In this document: positions 28,003 to 37,732 of the stretch, in pieces
Layout: each line of letters opens with the position of its first letter
Position numbering within the stretch: position 1 is the first letter of the stretch
Assembly (NCBI RefSeq): GCF_030161395.1
Contig: NZ_BSST01000001.1
Location: 1,612,001 to 1,676,000 of the forward strand
Length of the DNA stretch: 64,000 nucleotides
From: Thalassotalea insulae
Lineage (GTDB): Bacteria; Pseudomonadota; Gammaproteobacteria; Enterobacterales; Alteromonadaceae
Direction of reading: 5' to 3'
Program-made: the position numbers and the translations under genes
Notes under the pieces: generated by a model
Seen by the model: only the letters and a program-made list of their open reading frames with translations
Told to the model about the DNA's origin: nothing
Databases searched by the model: none

Positions 28003-28266
28003 TTAATCTTGTTGATCCATAGGTTGATTGTAGCCGGCTTGATTTGGCTGAGGTGCAGTATTAACCGCTCTTGCCGGGACAACAGTTGAAATGGCGTGCT
28101 TATACACCATCTGGCTGACAGTATTTTTCAGCAATATCACAAACTGATCGAACGACTCTACTTGTCCTTGTAGCTTAATGCCATTTACTAAATAAATTGC
28201 GACTGGAATGCGATCACGACGTAAAGCATTCAAAAATGGGTCTTGTAACGATTGCCCCTTTGCCAT
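28003..28266 (-). CDS. hfq: RNA chaperone Hfq
   Basis: Hfq is a hexameric Sm-like protein that pairs small RNAs with mRNAs. It begins MAKGQSLQDPFLNALRRDR, with Sm1 (VAIYLVNGIKLQGQVESFDQF) and Sm2 (YKHAISTVVPAR) intact. The proximal-face YKH and the rim arginines RRDR are present. At 87 residues its disordered C-terminal tail is shorter than in E. coli (102). Order miaA, hfq, hflX is conserved. The 132-base gap to miaA probably contains an hfq promoter. Confidence 0.97.
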   Translation of the reverse strand: MAKGQSLQDPFLNALRRDRIPVAIYLVNGIKLQGQVESFDQFVILLKNTVSQMVYKHAISTVVPARAVNTAPQPNQAGYNQPMDQQD

Positions 28267-28398
28267 TATTTGGCCCCTTTTGTTATTGTTGTCAAAACTA
28301 ATAGTTCAAAATGAACTGTGATTTTACGGTGCTCTTTTTAAACGATAATAAACGAACTCATTGTTTACTATCTAATAAAACTAATTATACATCAATGT

Positions 28399-29346
28399 TT
28401 AAAGTTTGCTTACCGCAGATAAAATTTGTTGTAAGTTATTTTTATCTTCCATATCAAGCCATTGCAAATTCGGCCAGTTACGTAACCAAGTCAATTGCCG
28501 TTTAGCTAATTGCCGGGTCGCACAAATCCCTCTATAAATCATTTCTTTATGATCAAATTCACCCTGCAAGTATTGCCACATTTGTCGATAGCCGACACAA
28601 CGAATAGACGGCAAATCCTGATGTAGATCTTTACGCTCTACCAGTTTAGCGACTTCCTGCTCAAAACCTTGAGCAATCATTTGTTCATATCGTAACGCAA
28701 TTCGATCGTGTAAATCTGCACGTTCTTTCGGCGCAATGGCAAACTGTAAAACGTCACCCGCTAACTTATCACCTTTTATCGCAGTCAATTGTGATAAAGT
28801 TTTACCCGTTATGCGATATACTTCTAACGCTCGAGTAATACGCTGAGGATCATTAGGGTGGATGCGCTCAGCAGATTGCGGATCGACCTTAGCTAATTCT
28901 TGATGCAACCATACCCAACCGTGCTGATTTGCCTGCGTTTCGATGTGCTGACGAACCGCTTCATCTGCTTGCGGTAATGGTGAAATACCATCAATCAAGC
29001 TTTTAAAATACATCATGGTGCCGCCAACCAGCAATGGAATGCGGCCCTGAGCACGAATCTCAGCAATTTCAGCCAAAGCATCCTGACAAAACTCTGCCGC
29101 CGAATAACTTTCACCGGCATCTCGAATATCTATCAGACGATGCGGATATTTTGCCAGTTCTTGCGCCGTAGGCTTCGCCGTGCCGATATTCATATCACGA
29201 TAAACTAATGCCGAATCAACACTGATAATGTCACAAGGTAATGCATCTGCCAGTTCAAATGCTAACGCAGTTTTCCCTGAAGCTGTGGGACCCATTAAAC
29301 AAATAACCGGTGGCTGTTTAGCAGAATGTGAAGTAAACGATGACAT
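28399..29346 (-). CDS. miaA: tRNA dimethylallyltransferase MiaA
   Basis: MiaA adds the dimethylallyl group to A37 of tRNAs reading UNN codons. The P-loop is CLMGPTASGKTALA (about 16-29). ISVDSALVYRDMNIGTAKP, YPHRLIDI, LVGGTMMYFKSL and the C-terminal RQLAKRQLTWLRN are family signatures. The length of 315 matches E. coli (316). It starts 6 bases after the mutL stop and is cotranscribed with mutL. Confidence 0.97.
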   Translation of the reverse strand: MSSFTSHSAKQPPVICLMGPTASGKTALAFELADALPCDIISVDSALVYRDMNIGTAKPTAQELAKYPHRLIDIRDAGESYSAAEFCQDALAEIAEIRAQGRIPLLVGGTMMYFKSLIDGISPLPQADEAVRQHIETQANQHGWVWLHQELAKVDPQSAERIHPNDPQRITRALEVYRITGKTLSQLTAIKGDKLAGDVLQFAIAPKERADLHDRIALRYEQMIAQGFEQEVAKLVERKDLHQDLPSIRCVGYRQMWQYLQGEFDHKEMIYRGICATRQLAKRQLTWLRNWPNLQWLDMEDKNNLQQILSAVSKL

Positions 29347-29352
29347 ATAAGC

Positions 29353-31206
29353 TCAACTCAATGCTTGTATTGCAGATGTAAGGTCAATAACCACCGAATT
29401 CAAGAGTAATTGCTGATTAATTTGTTCAGTCTCTACTTTCACTAGTTGATAGTATAAAGCATTCATTTTACTCTGATCGAACGAATGTTCTGTAATCTCT
29501 GCTAAATTCATCACGTCAGCAACAGCGAACTGCCAGCTTTCATCCGTTAACGTCTTATTTTCCTGCAGTAATTCCATTAATTTAGTTATCAGTGCATTAA
29601 AGCTGGCACTAACATCTTGATGACGAAGTAATGCCGGAAACTGACGAATTTGTATTGCATTATTAGCCAGCAGCTGCACCACAATGCCCGCTTGTTTAAA
29701 CAGTGTGATGTTATTTTCGATAAAGATAATTTCTTCCGCACTAAAAACAAGCTTTACTGGTAATAATAAGGGTTGACTGGTTAAGCCACTTTGCCATTGC
29801 CGGGCAATATTTTTTTGATCAAAATAACGTTTCAATTTAACTAACGACAATAACCTCGGCTGATTGTCGGCAAAATACAATGCATAAGCCGGAGCAACAA
29901 ATTGCAAACCGCTATCAGTAGTTATAGCGCTTTGGTGTACTGGCGAAGCCTGCTCAACTGACAAAGCATCTTGGTGCGGCGTCATTAACTGCTGATATGC
30001 CTGACTACTGGCACTGTTAACCACCGAAGTGCGCTGCTGGTTATAATGGCTCGTAGGTTGTTTAACCCCGTAGGAGTTATCACTCGGCTGCAGTTTCGTA
30101 ACATAGTCCCGACTTTGCTGATAAGCATGCTCGACCGTGCGCTGAGTTTGAGCTTGCCCACGTTCAACCTCTGCATGTTCATCTGTAGCTTCATCGGTAT
30201 CCATTGCCAGCGTTTGTATTAATGCCCGATGGCAAACAGAATAGATAAAATCATGAACATAGCGTCCCTGATGGAAGCGAACTTCATGTTTGGCTGGATG
30301 AACATTAACATCCACTTCTCTGGCATTTAGTTCTAAAAACAGCACAAATGCCGGATAGCCATCACTTGGTAGCATTTCCTGATAAGACTGACGAATCGCA
30401 TGATTAATCAACTTATCCCGCATCATACGACCATTGACATAGCTGTAACAAAGATCGTTTTGATTACGACTAAAACTAGGTTGCGCAATCCAGCCAGATA
30501 AATGCAAGCCATCATGCTGACAGTCGACCTTAATGGCATGTTCGATAAATGCCTGGCCGCAAACCTGAGCCACTCGTTTTGCTTTTTGACTATCACTGTT
30601 TGCCACACGATATTGACGGATCGTTTTATGATTATGGGTAAGTGTAAATGCAACATCAAAGCGTGCTAGCGCAATACGCTTGATCACTTCTTCAATATGA
30701 CTAAATTCAGTTTTTTCAGTACGCAAAAACTTGCGCCGTGCCGGCGTATTAAAAAATAAGTCGACAACATCAATAGTAGTTCCTTTAGTATGCGCTGCTG
30801 GTTGCACAACGACATCCATATCCCGTCCCTGAGCACAGGCTTGCCAGGCATTTTCTTGCTCTGCGGTCTTTGAAGTTAAAGTTAGACGGGCTACCGAACT
30901 AATACTCGCTAATGCTTCACCACGAAACCCCAGTGAACAAATAGCTTCGAGATCGGTCAAATTTTTAATTTTGCTAGTGGCGTGGCGACTTAACGCTAAG
31001 GTTAATTCTTCTTTAGCAATACCGCAGCCATTGTCACTAATGCGAATACGCTTAGCACCGCCTTTTTCGATATCTATTTTAATCGCGGTAGCGCCGGCAT
31101 CTAAACTATTTTCAACCAGCTCTTTTACCACCGAGGCCGGACGCTCGACAACTTCCCCCGCTGCAATCTGGTTAGCGAGCCGGGCCGGTAATATTTCTAT
31201 GGTCAT
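29353..31206 (-). CDS. mutL: DNA mismatch repair protein MutL
   Basis: MutL links MutS mismatch recognition to MutH and UvrD. The N-terminal GHKL ATPase has IAAGEVVERPASVVKELVENS, DNGCGI and GFRGEALASISSV (about residues 12-105), then FFNTPARRKFL. A Gln- and His-rich variable linker lies at about 345-425, and the C-terminal dimerisation domain follows. I see no DQHAxxExxxxE metal motif, consistent with the non-endonuclease MutL of Dam/MutH bacteria. The 617 residues match E. coli (615). Confidence 0.96.
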   Translation of the reverse strand: MTIEILPARLANQIAAGEVVERPASVVKELVENSLDAGATAIKIDIEKGGAKRIRISDNGCGIAKEELTLALSRHATSKIKNLTDLEAICSLGFRGEALASISSVARLTLTSKTAEQENAWQACAQGRDMDVVVQPAAHTKGTTIDVVDLFFNTPARRKFLRTEKTEFSHIEEVIKRIALARFDVAFTLTHNHKTIRQYRVANSDSQKAKRVAQVCGQAFIEHAIKVDCQHDGLHLSGWIAQPSFSRNQNDLCYSYVNGRMMRDKLINHAIRQSYQEMLPSDGYPAFVLFLELNAREVDVNVHPAKHEVRFHQGRYVHDFIYSVCHRALIQTLAMDTDEATDEHAEVERGQAQTQRTVEHAYQQSRDYVTKLQPSDNSYGVKQPTSHYNQQRTSVVNSASSQAYQQLMTPHQDALSVEQASPVHQSAITTDSGLQFVAPAYALYFADNQPRLLSLVKLKRYFDQKNIARQWQSGLTSQPLLLPVKLVFSAEEIIFIENNITLFKQAGIVVQLLANNAIQIRQFPALLRHQDVSASFNALITKLMELLQENKTLTDESWQFAVADVMNLAEITEHSFDQSKMNALYYQLVKVETEQINQQLLLNSVVIDLTSAIQALS

Positions 31207-31212
31207 TGATTA

Positions 31213-32538
31213 TTAATCTGCTCTCGGGATCTTAAGGGTTTGACCGATACGGACAACATTAGATTTCAAATTATTGACGGATTTTAATTGACCAACCGAT
31301 ACCTTGTAACGTTGTGCCACAACAGAGAGTGACTCTCCTCTCGATACGCGGTGTTTTTTATATCCAACAGAGGCGTAATACGTACCATCAGGTGCATTAG
31401 AAACGAAATACCTATCAATAGACTTAAAAATAGCCTCTGCTAATTTATACTGGTGTGAACTTGAATTTAGTCTTTCTTCTTCTGATGGATTAGAAATGAA
31501 GCCTGTTTCGATTAAGACACTAGGAATGTCTGAAGACTTTAATACCGCAAGACTTAACCCTTCAGGCTTTTTCTTATGTAGTTTGGTAACTTTCCCTAGT
31601 TCACTTAACAGGTATTCGGCAAATGCATAGCTTGTTGCCATAGTGTATTCTTTTTTCATATCCGCTAAGGTAAGCGCTAGATTAAAATCTTTCGTTTTTT
31701 TAATGGTTTCACCTGCACCACCAAGCAATTCAGATTCCCGTTGACGATTAGCTATCCAACGTGAAAACTCGGAATTTGCTCTCCTACTTGATTGCACCAG
31801 CACGGAAGCTCCACTAGGTTTAGGGGAAGTAAAGGCATCGGCGTGAATTGACACTAAAAGATCCGCTTTATTTTTACGTGCGATTACCGTTTTACGGTTA
31901 TGGTTGACATAATAATCCCCTGTTCTCACCAGTACTGCCGACAACCCTTTTTTTGCATCAATCAGTTTTTTAAGCTTTTTGGCAATTTTCAATGTCACGT
32001 GTTTTTCATAACTTCCTCGTGCACCGATGGAACCAGGATCTTCACCGCCGTGACCAGCGACAATTGCAACGACTATATCCCGCTTATTATTACTTTGCGG
32101 ATTAACTTTTCGTACCACACGATTTTGATCGAATAGGTCGACCACTAAACGATTACCATATTGGCCAGCAGGCGCTAATGGAAAGATACTGAGCTTATAC
32201 TTTTCTTTTAATTCCAATACTAGGCGTGTACCGCCTTTCGCCTTGGGTTTAGATTTTCGAATCTTTAAAATTCGCTGATCCTTTTTCGCAAGTTCAGCTA
32301 ACGCCACCATATTTTGTGTACTACTGAAATCGATTACTAGACGATTGGGTGAGGACAGCTGAAAGTAGCTGTAATCTGGAGTCTCTTTCAAATCAAAAAC
32401 TACGCGGGTATTTTCAGGGGCAGGCCAAACACGAATACCATCAATACGATTATCACTAGCTGCATTAGCAAAAGTGCCAAGTATCAGTACAGTAAATACC
32501 GTGGTAGTTAAGAGCTTTTTAATTACGCCCGATATCAT
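31213..32538 (-). CDS. amiB: N-acetylmuramoyl-L-alanine amidase (AmiB type) with AMIN and LysM domains
   Basis: This periplasmic zinc amidase splits septal peptidoglycan at cell separation. It shows a signal peptide (about 1-26, ending ANA), an N-terminal AMIN domain (IDGIRVWPAPENTRVVFDL), a catalytic Amidase_3 domain with zinc-site motifs AGHGGEDPGS, SIHADAF and LIETGFISNPSEE, and one C-terminal LysM (about 395-441, RVSRGESLSVVAQRYKV). Gene order tsaE, amiB, mutL is as in E. coli. AmiB needs activation by EnvC, which is encoded in this window at 57.3 kb. Confidence 0.94.
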   Translation of the reverse strand: MISGVIKKLLTTTVFTVLILGTFANAASDNRIDGIRVWPAPENTRVVFDLKETPDYSYFQLSSPNRLVIDFSSTQNMVALAELAKKDQRILKIRKSKPKAKGGTRLVLELKEKYKLSIFPLAPAGQYGNRLVVDLFDQNRVVRKVNPQSNNKRDIVVAIVAGHGGEDPGSIGARGSYEKHVTLKIAKKLKKLIDAKKGLSAVLVRTGDYYVNHNRKTVIARKNKADLLVSIHADAFTSPKPSGASVLVQSSRRANSEFSRWIANRQRESELLGGAGETIKKTKDFNLALTLADMKKEYTMATSYAFAEYLLSELGKVTKLHKKKPEGLSLAVLKSSDIPSVLIETGFISNPSEEERLNSSSHQYKLAEAIFKSIDRYFVSNAPDGTYYASVGYKKHRVSRGESLSVVAQRYKVSVGQLKSVNNLKSNVVRIGQTLKIPRAD

Positions 32539-32566
32539 TTAAACCAACCTCTTATTAACGCTATGG

Positions 32567-33076
32567 TTACTTTAACACCTGTAACAATCGTTCGCCCAAT
32601 TGACTTTGCGGACAAAGCTCAATAACACGTCCTTGCTCTTGATAGCAGATATTAATGATAACATCCGCTTTTGCCAACAGACCATTGCCTTTTTCCGGCC
32701 ATTCAATAAAACAACAGCAATTACCCTGAAAATACTCTCTGATCCCCATAAATTCTAATTCTTCAGGATCCGCTAAACGATATAAATCAAAATGATAAAC
32801 CTGCCATTCAGCTAATTCATAAGGCTCAACTAAAGTATAAGTCGGACTTTTGACATTGCCTTGATGTCCCATGCCCTGGACAAACCCCCGAGTCAACGTG
32901 GTTTTACCCGCGCCTAAATCTCCGTTCAAGTAGACCACAATACCACAATTAAGTTCTGATTTTACTGCATTAGCCATACGTCGACCAAAATCAACCGTCG
33001 CTTGCTCATTTGCCAGCTGAAACTGATAATTCTTGTCTGAATGTTGTGCTATGTCATTATTAGCTAATGTGGTCAT
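32567..33076 (-). CDS. tsaE: tRNA threonylcarbamoyladenosine synthesis ATPase TsaE
   Basis: TsaE is the P-loop ATPase that regenerates the TsaBD complex making t6A37 in tRNA. Motifs are the P-loop LNGDLGAGKTTLTRG, SPTYTLVEPY, HFDLYRL and CFIEWPEKG. I start at the ATG at 33076, two bases past the nnr stop. A TTG twelve codons earlier keeps the frame open but would overlap nnr by 34 bases. The resulting 169 residues compare with 153 in E. coli. Confidence 0.93.
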   Translation of the reverse strand: MTTLANNDIAQHSDKNYQFQLANEQATVDFGRRMANAVKSELNCGIVVYLNGDLGAGKTTLTRGFVQGMGHQGNVKSPTYTLVEPYELAEWQVYHFDLYRLADPEELEFMGIREYFQGNCCCFIEWPEKGNGLLAKADVIINICYQEQGRVIELCPQSQLGERLLQVLK

Positions 33077-33078
33077 AA

Positions 33079-34623
33079 TTAGGTTTTGGACTCCTGATTT
33101 AAAAGTTGCCAAATATAAGGAAGTAAATCACTGGCCAGCATACCTATTTTCCCTTGGTGTTGTGCAACGTGATCTGCGGCTAAACCGTGTAAATAAACCG
33201 CTAAACGTACCGCATCGATTGCATTTGGCATTTGCATCAATAAAGCAGCAATTATACCTGATAATACATCCCCCATGCCACCAGAAGCCATACCTGAGTT
33301 ACCACTGGTATTTATCCACGTACTTTCACCATCACAAATTAAACTGCCGGCTCCCTTTAACAGACAAATACCACCATATTGCTGGGCAATATTATTAACG
33401 GCCGTAAAGCGATCTTGTTCAACTTCTGCAACACTAGATTGTAACAACGCAGCAGCTTCTCCCGGATGAGGTGTTAACACCCAGTTATCATCTTTTTTGG
33501 GTGCAGCGGCAAGCAAATGTAATGCATCGGCATCTAACACACAAATCTTACCCGACGCCATCACTTGGTGAAAATTTTGTTGTGCCCAATGGTCCTGACC
33601 AAGTCCCGGACCACATAATAACACCTTGGCTTTTTGAAAAGCCTTCTGTTCGACTAGTTGACTATTATCGCTCTCAATTAGCATAAGTTCGGGCCGACCA
33701 TTCATCACTATCATCCGATTATCTCGGTGACAGCAAACAGAAACCAGTGCAGCGCCAGACCGTAACGCTGCTTCACTCGCTAAACGGATAGCTCCGGGCA
33801 TGCCTTGGCCACCGCCAATAGCAAGCAACCGGCCTATATCACCTTTATGACTAACAGCGCTGCGTTGTGGCAATTTAGGTAACGTTAGCTGCGACGATTT
33901 AGCACCACCTTGCAAATAAACATTAGAGTGAATAACGGATTGAAACGTATCCGCCAGGCCTAAACTAGCAAAATAGAGCTCACCGCAGTAATGTGCCGCC
34001 TTACCGGTTAATAACCCCTGCTTCGGCGCAATAAAGGTCACAGTTTGCCGAGCAATAATAGCATTATTAGCAACATCGCCGGTGGTTGCATTCAGACCGG
34101 ACGGTACATCGACACTTAATACATTAATCCCACTTTGGTTCACTTGCTCGACAAGTTGTGCTATTTCTGGGGTTAACTGCCCTTTAAAGCCAATACCGAA
34201 AATTGCATCGACAATAAGCTGAAATTGCTCGCCCTGAAGAAATTCTTGACTAATAGTAAGGTCGTTTTGATACATAATAGTGATATCTGACCTGAGCAAA
34301 CGTTGAAAGGCAGTTTTCGCATTACCTTTTATCTGCTCAGGTTGACAGCATAAATAAACCGTCACTTGCACCCCGAGTTCAGCCGCTAAACGAGCAATAA
34401 CAAAACCGTCGCCGCCATTATTACCTTTACCGGCGATCACAAGTAAAGACGACAATTGTGGATAGCTATGATGAAGCAGATTAAACACCGCACTTCCTGC
34501 CTTTTCCATTAAAGCGGTCATCGCAATAGGAATTTTTGCGGCTATCTTAGCCTCATTCTCCAGCACTTGTGTCGCGCTATAGGCTCTTTGTGGTAAACTC
34601 TCCAGCAATTTTGTTACTAGCAT
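33079..34623 (-). CDS. nnr: Bifunctional NAD(P)H-hydrate epimerase / dehydratase Nnr
   Basis: It repairs damaged NAD(P)H: the N-terminal YjeF_N domain epimerises hydrates and the C-terminal ribokinase-like domain dehydrates the S form with ADP. The epimerase part shows VIAGKGNNGGDGFVIARLA (about 62-80) and VDVPSGLNATTG. The dehydratase part shows GDIGRLLAIGGGQGMPGA, LTPHPGEAAALL and GMASGGMGDVLSGI. The 514 residues match E. coli (515). Its start codon is only 17 bases from that of queG on the other strand, so the two promoters must overlap or lie inside the opposite gene. The pair is divergent in E. coli too. Confidence 0.95.
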   Translation of the reverse strand: MLVTKLLESLPQRAYSATQVLENEAKIAAKIPIAMTALMEKAGSAVFNLLHHSYPQLSSLLVIAGKGNNGGDGFVIARLAAELGVQVTVYLCCQPEQIKGNAKTAFQRLLRSDITIMYQNDLTISQEFLQGEQFQLIVDAIFGIGFKGQLTPEIAQLVEQVNQSGINVLSVDVPSGLNATTGDVANNAIIARQTVTFIAPKQGLLTGKAAHYCGELYFASLGLADTFQSVIHSNVYLQGGAKSSQLTLPKLPQRSAVSHKGDIGRLLAIGGGQGMPGAIRLASEAALRSGAALVSVCCHRDNRMIVMNGRPELMLIESDNSQLVEQKAFQKAKVLLCGPGLGQDHWAQQNFHQVMASGKICVLDADALHLLAAAPKKDDNWVLTPHPGEAAALLQSSVAEVEQDRFTAVNNIAQQYGGICLLKGAGSLICDGESTWINTSGNSGMASGGMGDVLSGIIAALLMQMPNAIDAVRLAVYLHGLAADHVAQHQGKIGMLASDLLPYIWQLLNQESKT

Positions 34624-34640
34624 CTTAAATTCGACCTTTA

Positions 34641-35801
34641 ATGACAGCCTCAGCTACCAACTATCTAGAATTAGCAGAAAAAATCAAGTCCTGGGGAAAA
34701 GAACTTGGTTTTTCTCAGGTTGGCTTTAGCGATATTGACTTAACAAAACACGAACAACCATTAGCAAATTGGTTAGCGAATCATTATCACGGTGAGATGG
34801 ATTACATGGCTAAACACGGATTAATGCGTGCTAGAGCCCATGAATTAGTACCAGATACCATCAGGGTGATCAGTGTGCGTATGGATTATTTACCTCAAGA
34901 GGCGAAATTTGCCCAAACGCTGAAAAATAAAGAAAAGGCTTATGTCAGCCGCTACGCTTTAGGACGCGATTATCATAAATTGATGCGCAAGCGCCTTAAG
35001 CAGTTAGGAGACAAAATTCAAACTTACTGCCAACAATTTAATTATCGCCCTTTTGTTGATTCAGCGCCAATACTCGAACGGCCGTTAGCGGAAAAAGCCG
35101 GGCTTGGCTGGGTCGGTAAGCATAGTTTGTTAATTAACCAAAAAGCCGGTTCCTGGTTTTTTCTTGGCGAATTATTGGTGGACATTCCATTACCTGTCAG
35201 CACACCAGAAGCCGAGCAATGTGGTTCTTGTGTCGCTTGTCTGAAAATATGCCCGACGCAGGCTATTGTCGCCCCTTATGTTGTCGATGCTAGACGCTGT
35301 ATTTCTTATTTAACAATAGAGTTAAGAGGCGCAATTCCTGAAGAATTCAGGCCCTTAATCGGCAATCGTATTTATGGTTGTGATGACTGTCAGTTAATTT
35401 GCCCATGGAACCAATACGGTCAGCTAAGCGTCGAACAGGACTTCCAAGCACGCCAGCAGTTGGACGATGTCCAATTATTAACCTTATTTTTCTGGACAGA
35501 ACAAGAATATTTAACCCGTACCGCTGGCTCACCAATTCGTCGTATCGGCTTTGAATGCTGGCAACGTAATATTGCTGTCGCCCTAGGTAATGCACCTTAT
35601 GCGGATAAAATAGTTAGCGCTTTAAAAAGCCAGCTTGCAGCTGCGTCTGCAATGGTAGCAGAACATATTGAGTGGGCATTGAGACAACAAGAATCAAAAA
35701 AACAACAGGCCGAGCAAGCCATCACTATCACAGAAGTTAATCAACGCTTATCTGGACGACTGATTCGCTCAGTTGAAAAAGGTTTACCGCGAGATGCCTG
35801 A
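34641..35801 (+). CDS. queG: Epoxyqueuosine reductase QueG
   Basis: QueG is the cobalamin-dependent iron-sulphur enzyme of the last step of queuosine formation in tRNA. Motifs are YARGRDYH-like SRYALGRDYHKLMRKRL, FVDSAPILERPLAEKAGLGWVGKH-type tract near residue 140-160, and two ferredoxin-type clusters: CGSCVACLKICP (about 194-205) and CDDCQLICPWN (about 244-254). The 386 residues match E. coli (379). It diverges from nnr and converges with the regulator gene downstream. Confidence 0.95.
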   Translation: MTASATNYLELAEKIKSWGKELGFSQVGFSDIDLTKHEQPLANWLANHYHGEMDYMAKHGLMRARAHELVPDTIRVISVRMDYLPQEAKFAQTLKNKEKAYVSRYALGRDYHKLMRKRLKQLGDKIQTYCQQFNYRPFVDSAPILERPLAEKAGLGWVGKHSLLINQKAGSWFFLGELLVDIPLPVSTPEAEQCGSCVACLKICPTQAIVAPYVVDARRCISYLTIELRGAIPEEFRPLIGNRIYGCDDCQLICPWNQYGQLSVEQDFQARQQLDDVQLLTLFFWTEQEYLTRTAGSPIRRIGFECWQRNIAVALGNAPYADKIVSALKSQLAAASAMVAEHIEWALRQQESKKQQAEQAITITEVNQRLSGRLIRSVEKGLPRDA

Positions 35802-35802
35802 G

Positions 35803-35833
35803 GCTTTATCAAGACAGTGAAGTTTGACAAAGC
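35803..35833. terminator. Candidate terminator between queG and the regulator gene
   Basis: GCTTTATCAA and TTGACAAAGC form a 10-bp stem with one mismatch around an 11-base loop, between two converging stops. No T-run follows on either side, so termination is uncertain. Confidence 0.35.
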
Positions 35834-35836
35834 ATA

Positions 35837-37504
35837 TTAGTGTTCATTTTCTTGCTCCGTAGTTGCCATTAAACTCAGCCATTTTTCTTTGACCTGAGCC
35901 ACTGAACCTTGCGTTTTTTCATCCAGTTTTGTTTGCTCAAACAATGCTAACGCTTTATTAGCATTTTCAAGGTATTGCTCTTCAAATTCATCATTTTGTT
36001 TTAACATGACCAGAATTTTTAACAAGCTAATTGAGAATTTTACGCTGGTTGGTGCCAGTTGGATCGCCTGTAAAACCGCCTCCAATGCTGGCTGTAGACG
36101 CTGCTTCTGAAAGTGTTCAACCGCCATGTCATGCAATTGTTTTGGCGTAAAATGAATGTCGCTACGTTCTTGAGTTTCTTGTTGAATATAGCGATTAACC
36201 ACTTGGCTAGTCAATGAGTCACCTGAAATCTGATTTTTGATTGACTCGAGTAATAGCATGGCTTCTTCTCGCATGCCAAGCTCATGATACACTTTGACTT
36301 TGTCCAGATTATCTTCAATTAGTGCGGTTGGACGAATAGACACCTGATTATCAACGATGCGCTGCGCTTTGGCTGATTCATTACGAGCGTTAAACACTCG
36401 TGCTCTGGCAACATTTATTTGCTCTTTAAACAAATCCGCATCTTCATATTCAGCTTCCAGTTGTTGAATATATTTATCCGTTTGCTGCAATATTTGCTCG
36501 GCCCCGCCATTAGTAATTGTCACGGCTAAATCAATGCCAGAACGAATGACATTGAGCAATAACTCAGGTGAATCATGAATCGAATTCTTAGCATTCTTAG
36601 CAATGCTCTTTGTCGCCTGATACTGCCCTTGATGATCATGGTTTAACCTGGCTAGATCCCAGGATTTTTTATTACGATCAATATTACGTGGTGCTAATGC
36701 CGTCGCTTTTTTAATTTCCTGATAAGCCAAATCATATTTTTCATTTTCAATATGATACTGAGCCAGCATATCATGAGTAGCAAAGCGGGTTTCCGGCCTG
36801 TTGACTAACGTTTTGATCAGATCTTCAATATCTTCTATACGACCTTGCTTGAGTAGCGCTCTGGCATAACCGATATAGACCCAGGAGTATTTATAAGTAT
36901 TAAGTAGCTCTTTATAAAAATTCTCCGCTTCTTGAAATTCAAGCAAACTTAATAATGCTGTGCCTTTCATTCGTAGGATATTTGGATGAAATGATGCTAA
37001 TTTTTTATTAAGCAGATGACGATCGGCATAATAAATCACTTTGGAAAATTCTCGCTGATCCAATGCCTGATAGATATTAAACAGCTGATTCTTTATTTTC
37101 AGTGTGTGCTCTAACCGCTTCTGTACTCGTAACGGTTGCAAAGGTTTAACCCAAAAATCATCCGGTTGTAATTCAATAATAGAATTAACTAACGATTCTT
37201 TGGTTTCCGTACATAAAAATATCAAAACGGTCGTTTTAGTGACATAGCCCTTAAACTTCAGTTCTTCCAGCAAATGGAAACCATCTTTATCACTTTTAAC
37301 GTTAAACGCACAAATAATGATGTGAAACTTTGTCTCACTACATAATTTCAAACCAAAATAAGCGTTTTGTGCACAGCGAACTTCTCGAATGTCCATATTA
37401 TACAAGGTATGCTTAAGAGCATCTTGCACTAAAGTATTGTCATCAATTATCAGAACTTTCAGATCACTGTATTCACCAAAAAAGGTTTTCTCCTGAGTTT
37501 TCAT
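35837..37504 (-). CDS. Response-regulator-like protein with TPR repeats; phosphoacceptor Asp replaced by Ala
   Basis: Residues about 15-135 form a receiver domain: VLIIDDN (D21, D22), the switch threonine region CTETKES and the conserved VKP (K120). At the phosphorylation site the sequence is IIICAFNVKSDKDG, with Ala66 (codon GCG) where an Asp is expected. The rest, about 150-540, is helical and repeat-like: units such as AENFYKELLNTYKYSWVYIG and YDLAYQEIKKATALAPRN look like TPRs. No DNA-binding or enzymatic output domain is seen, so it probably works by protein contacts. It is the third gene of an operon after a degenerate hybrid-kinase-like protein and DUF1289. Confidence 0.8.
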   Translation of the reverse strand: MKTQEKTFFGEYSDLKVLIIDDNTLVQDALKHTLYNMDIREVRCAQNAYFGLKLCSETKFHIIICAFNVKSDKDGFHLLEELKFKGYVTKTTVLIFLCTETKESLVNSIIELQPDDFWVKPLQPLRVQKRLEHTLKIKNQLFNIYQALDQREFSKVIYYADRHLLNKKLASFHPNILRMKGTALLSLLEFQEAENFYKELLNTYKYSWVYIGYARALLKQGRIEDIEDLIKTLVNRPETRFATHDMLAQYHIENEKYDLAYQEIKKATALAPRNIDRNKKSWDLARLNHDHQGQYQATKSIAKNAKNSIHDSPELLLNVIRSGIDLAVTITNGGAEQILQQTDKYIQQLEAEYEDADLFKEQINVARARVFNARNESAKAQRIVDNQVSIRPTALIEDNLDKVKVYHELGMREEAMLLLESIKNQISGDSLTSQVVNRYIQQETQERSDIHFTPKQLHDMAVEHFQKQRLQPALEAVLQAIQLAPTSVKFSISLLKILVMLKQNDEFEEQYLENANKALALFEQTKLDEKTQGSVAQVKEKWLSLMATTEQENEH

Positions 37505-37525
37505 TAATACACGTCCAATAATTGA

Positions 37526-37732
37526 TTAACTTTCATTATTCCGATTAACTTTTCTTTCATGGCACAAATCTAAAATAGCGATTCTCTCTTGCTCGGTAAA
37601 GCGTTGCCAACCAGTAATTTCATCCAAGTGACGAAAACATCCAAGACAAATATCACTTTCATCCAAACAGCAATTTCGTACACACGGGCTTAGATATTTA
37701 TTATCCGGTAGCTTTTTTTCAATAGTCATCAT
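37526..37732 (-). CDS. DUF1289 family cysteine-rich small protein
   Basis: A 68-residue protein with the DUF1289 pattern SPCVRNCCLDESDICLGCFRHLDEITGW. Four or five cysteines suggest a metal or iron-sulphur site, which is inference. Its ATG overlaps the TGA of the preceding large gene (ATGA), and the regulator gene begins 21 bases after its stop, so all three are one transcription unit. Confidence 0.85.
   Translation of the reverse strand: MMTIEKKLPDNKYLSPCVRNCCLDESDICLGCFRHLDEITGWQRFTEQERIAILDLCHERKVNRNNES

Noticed and set aside
33033..33398. 121-codon frame opposite the 3' end of nnr and the start of tsaE
   Set aside because: Antisense to clear genes, no family features.
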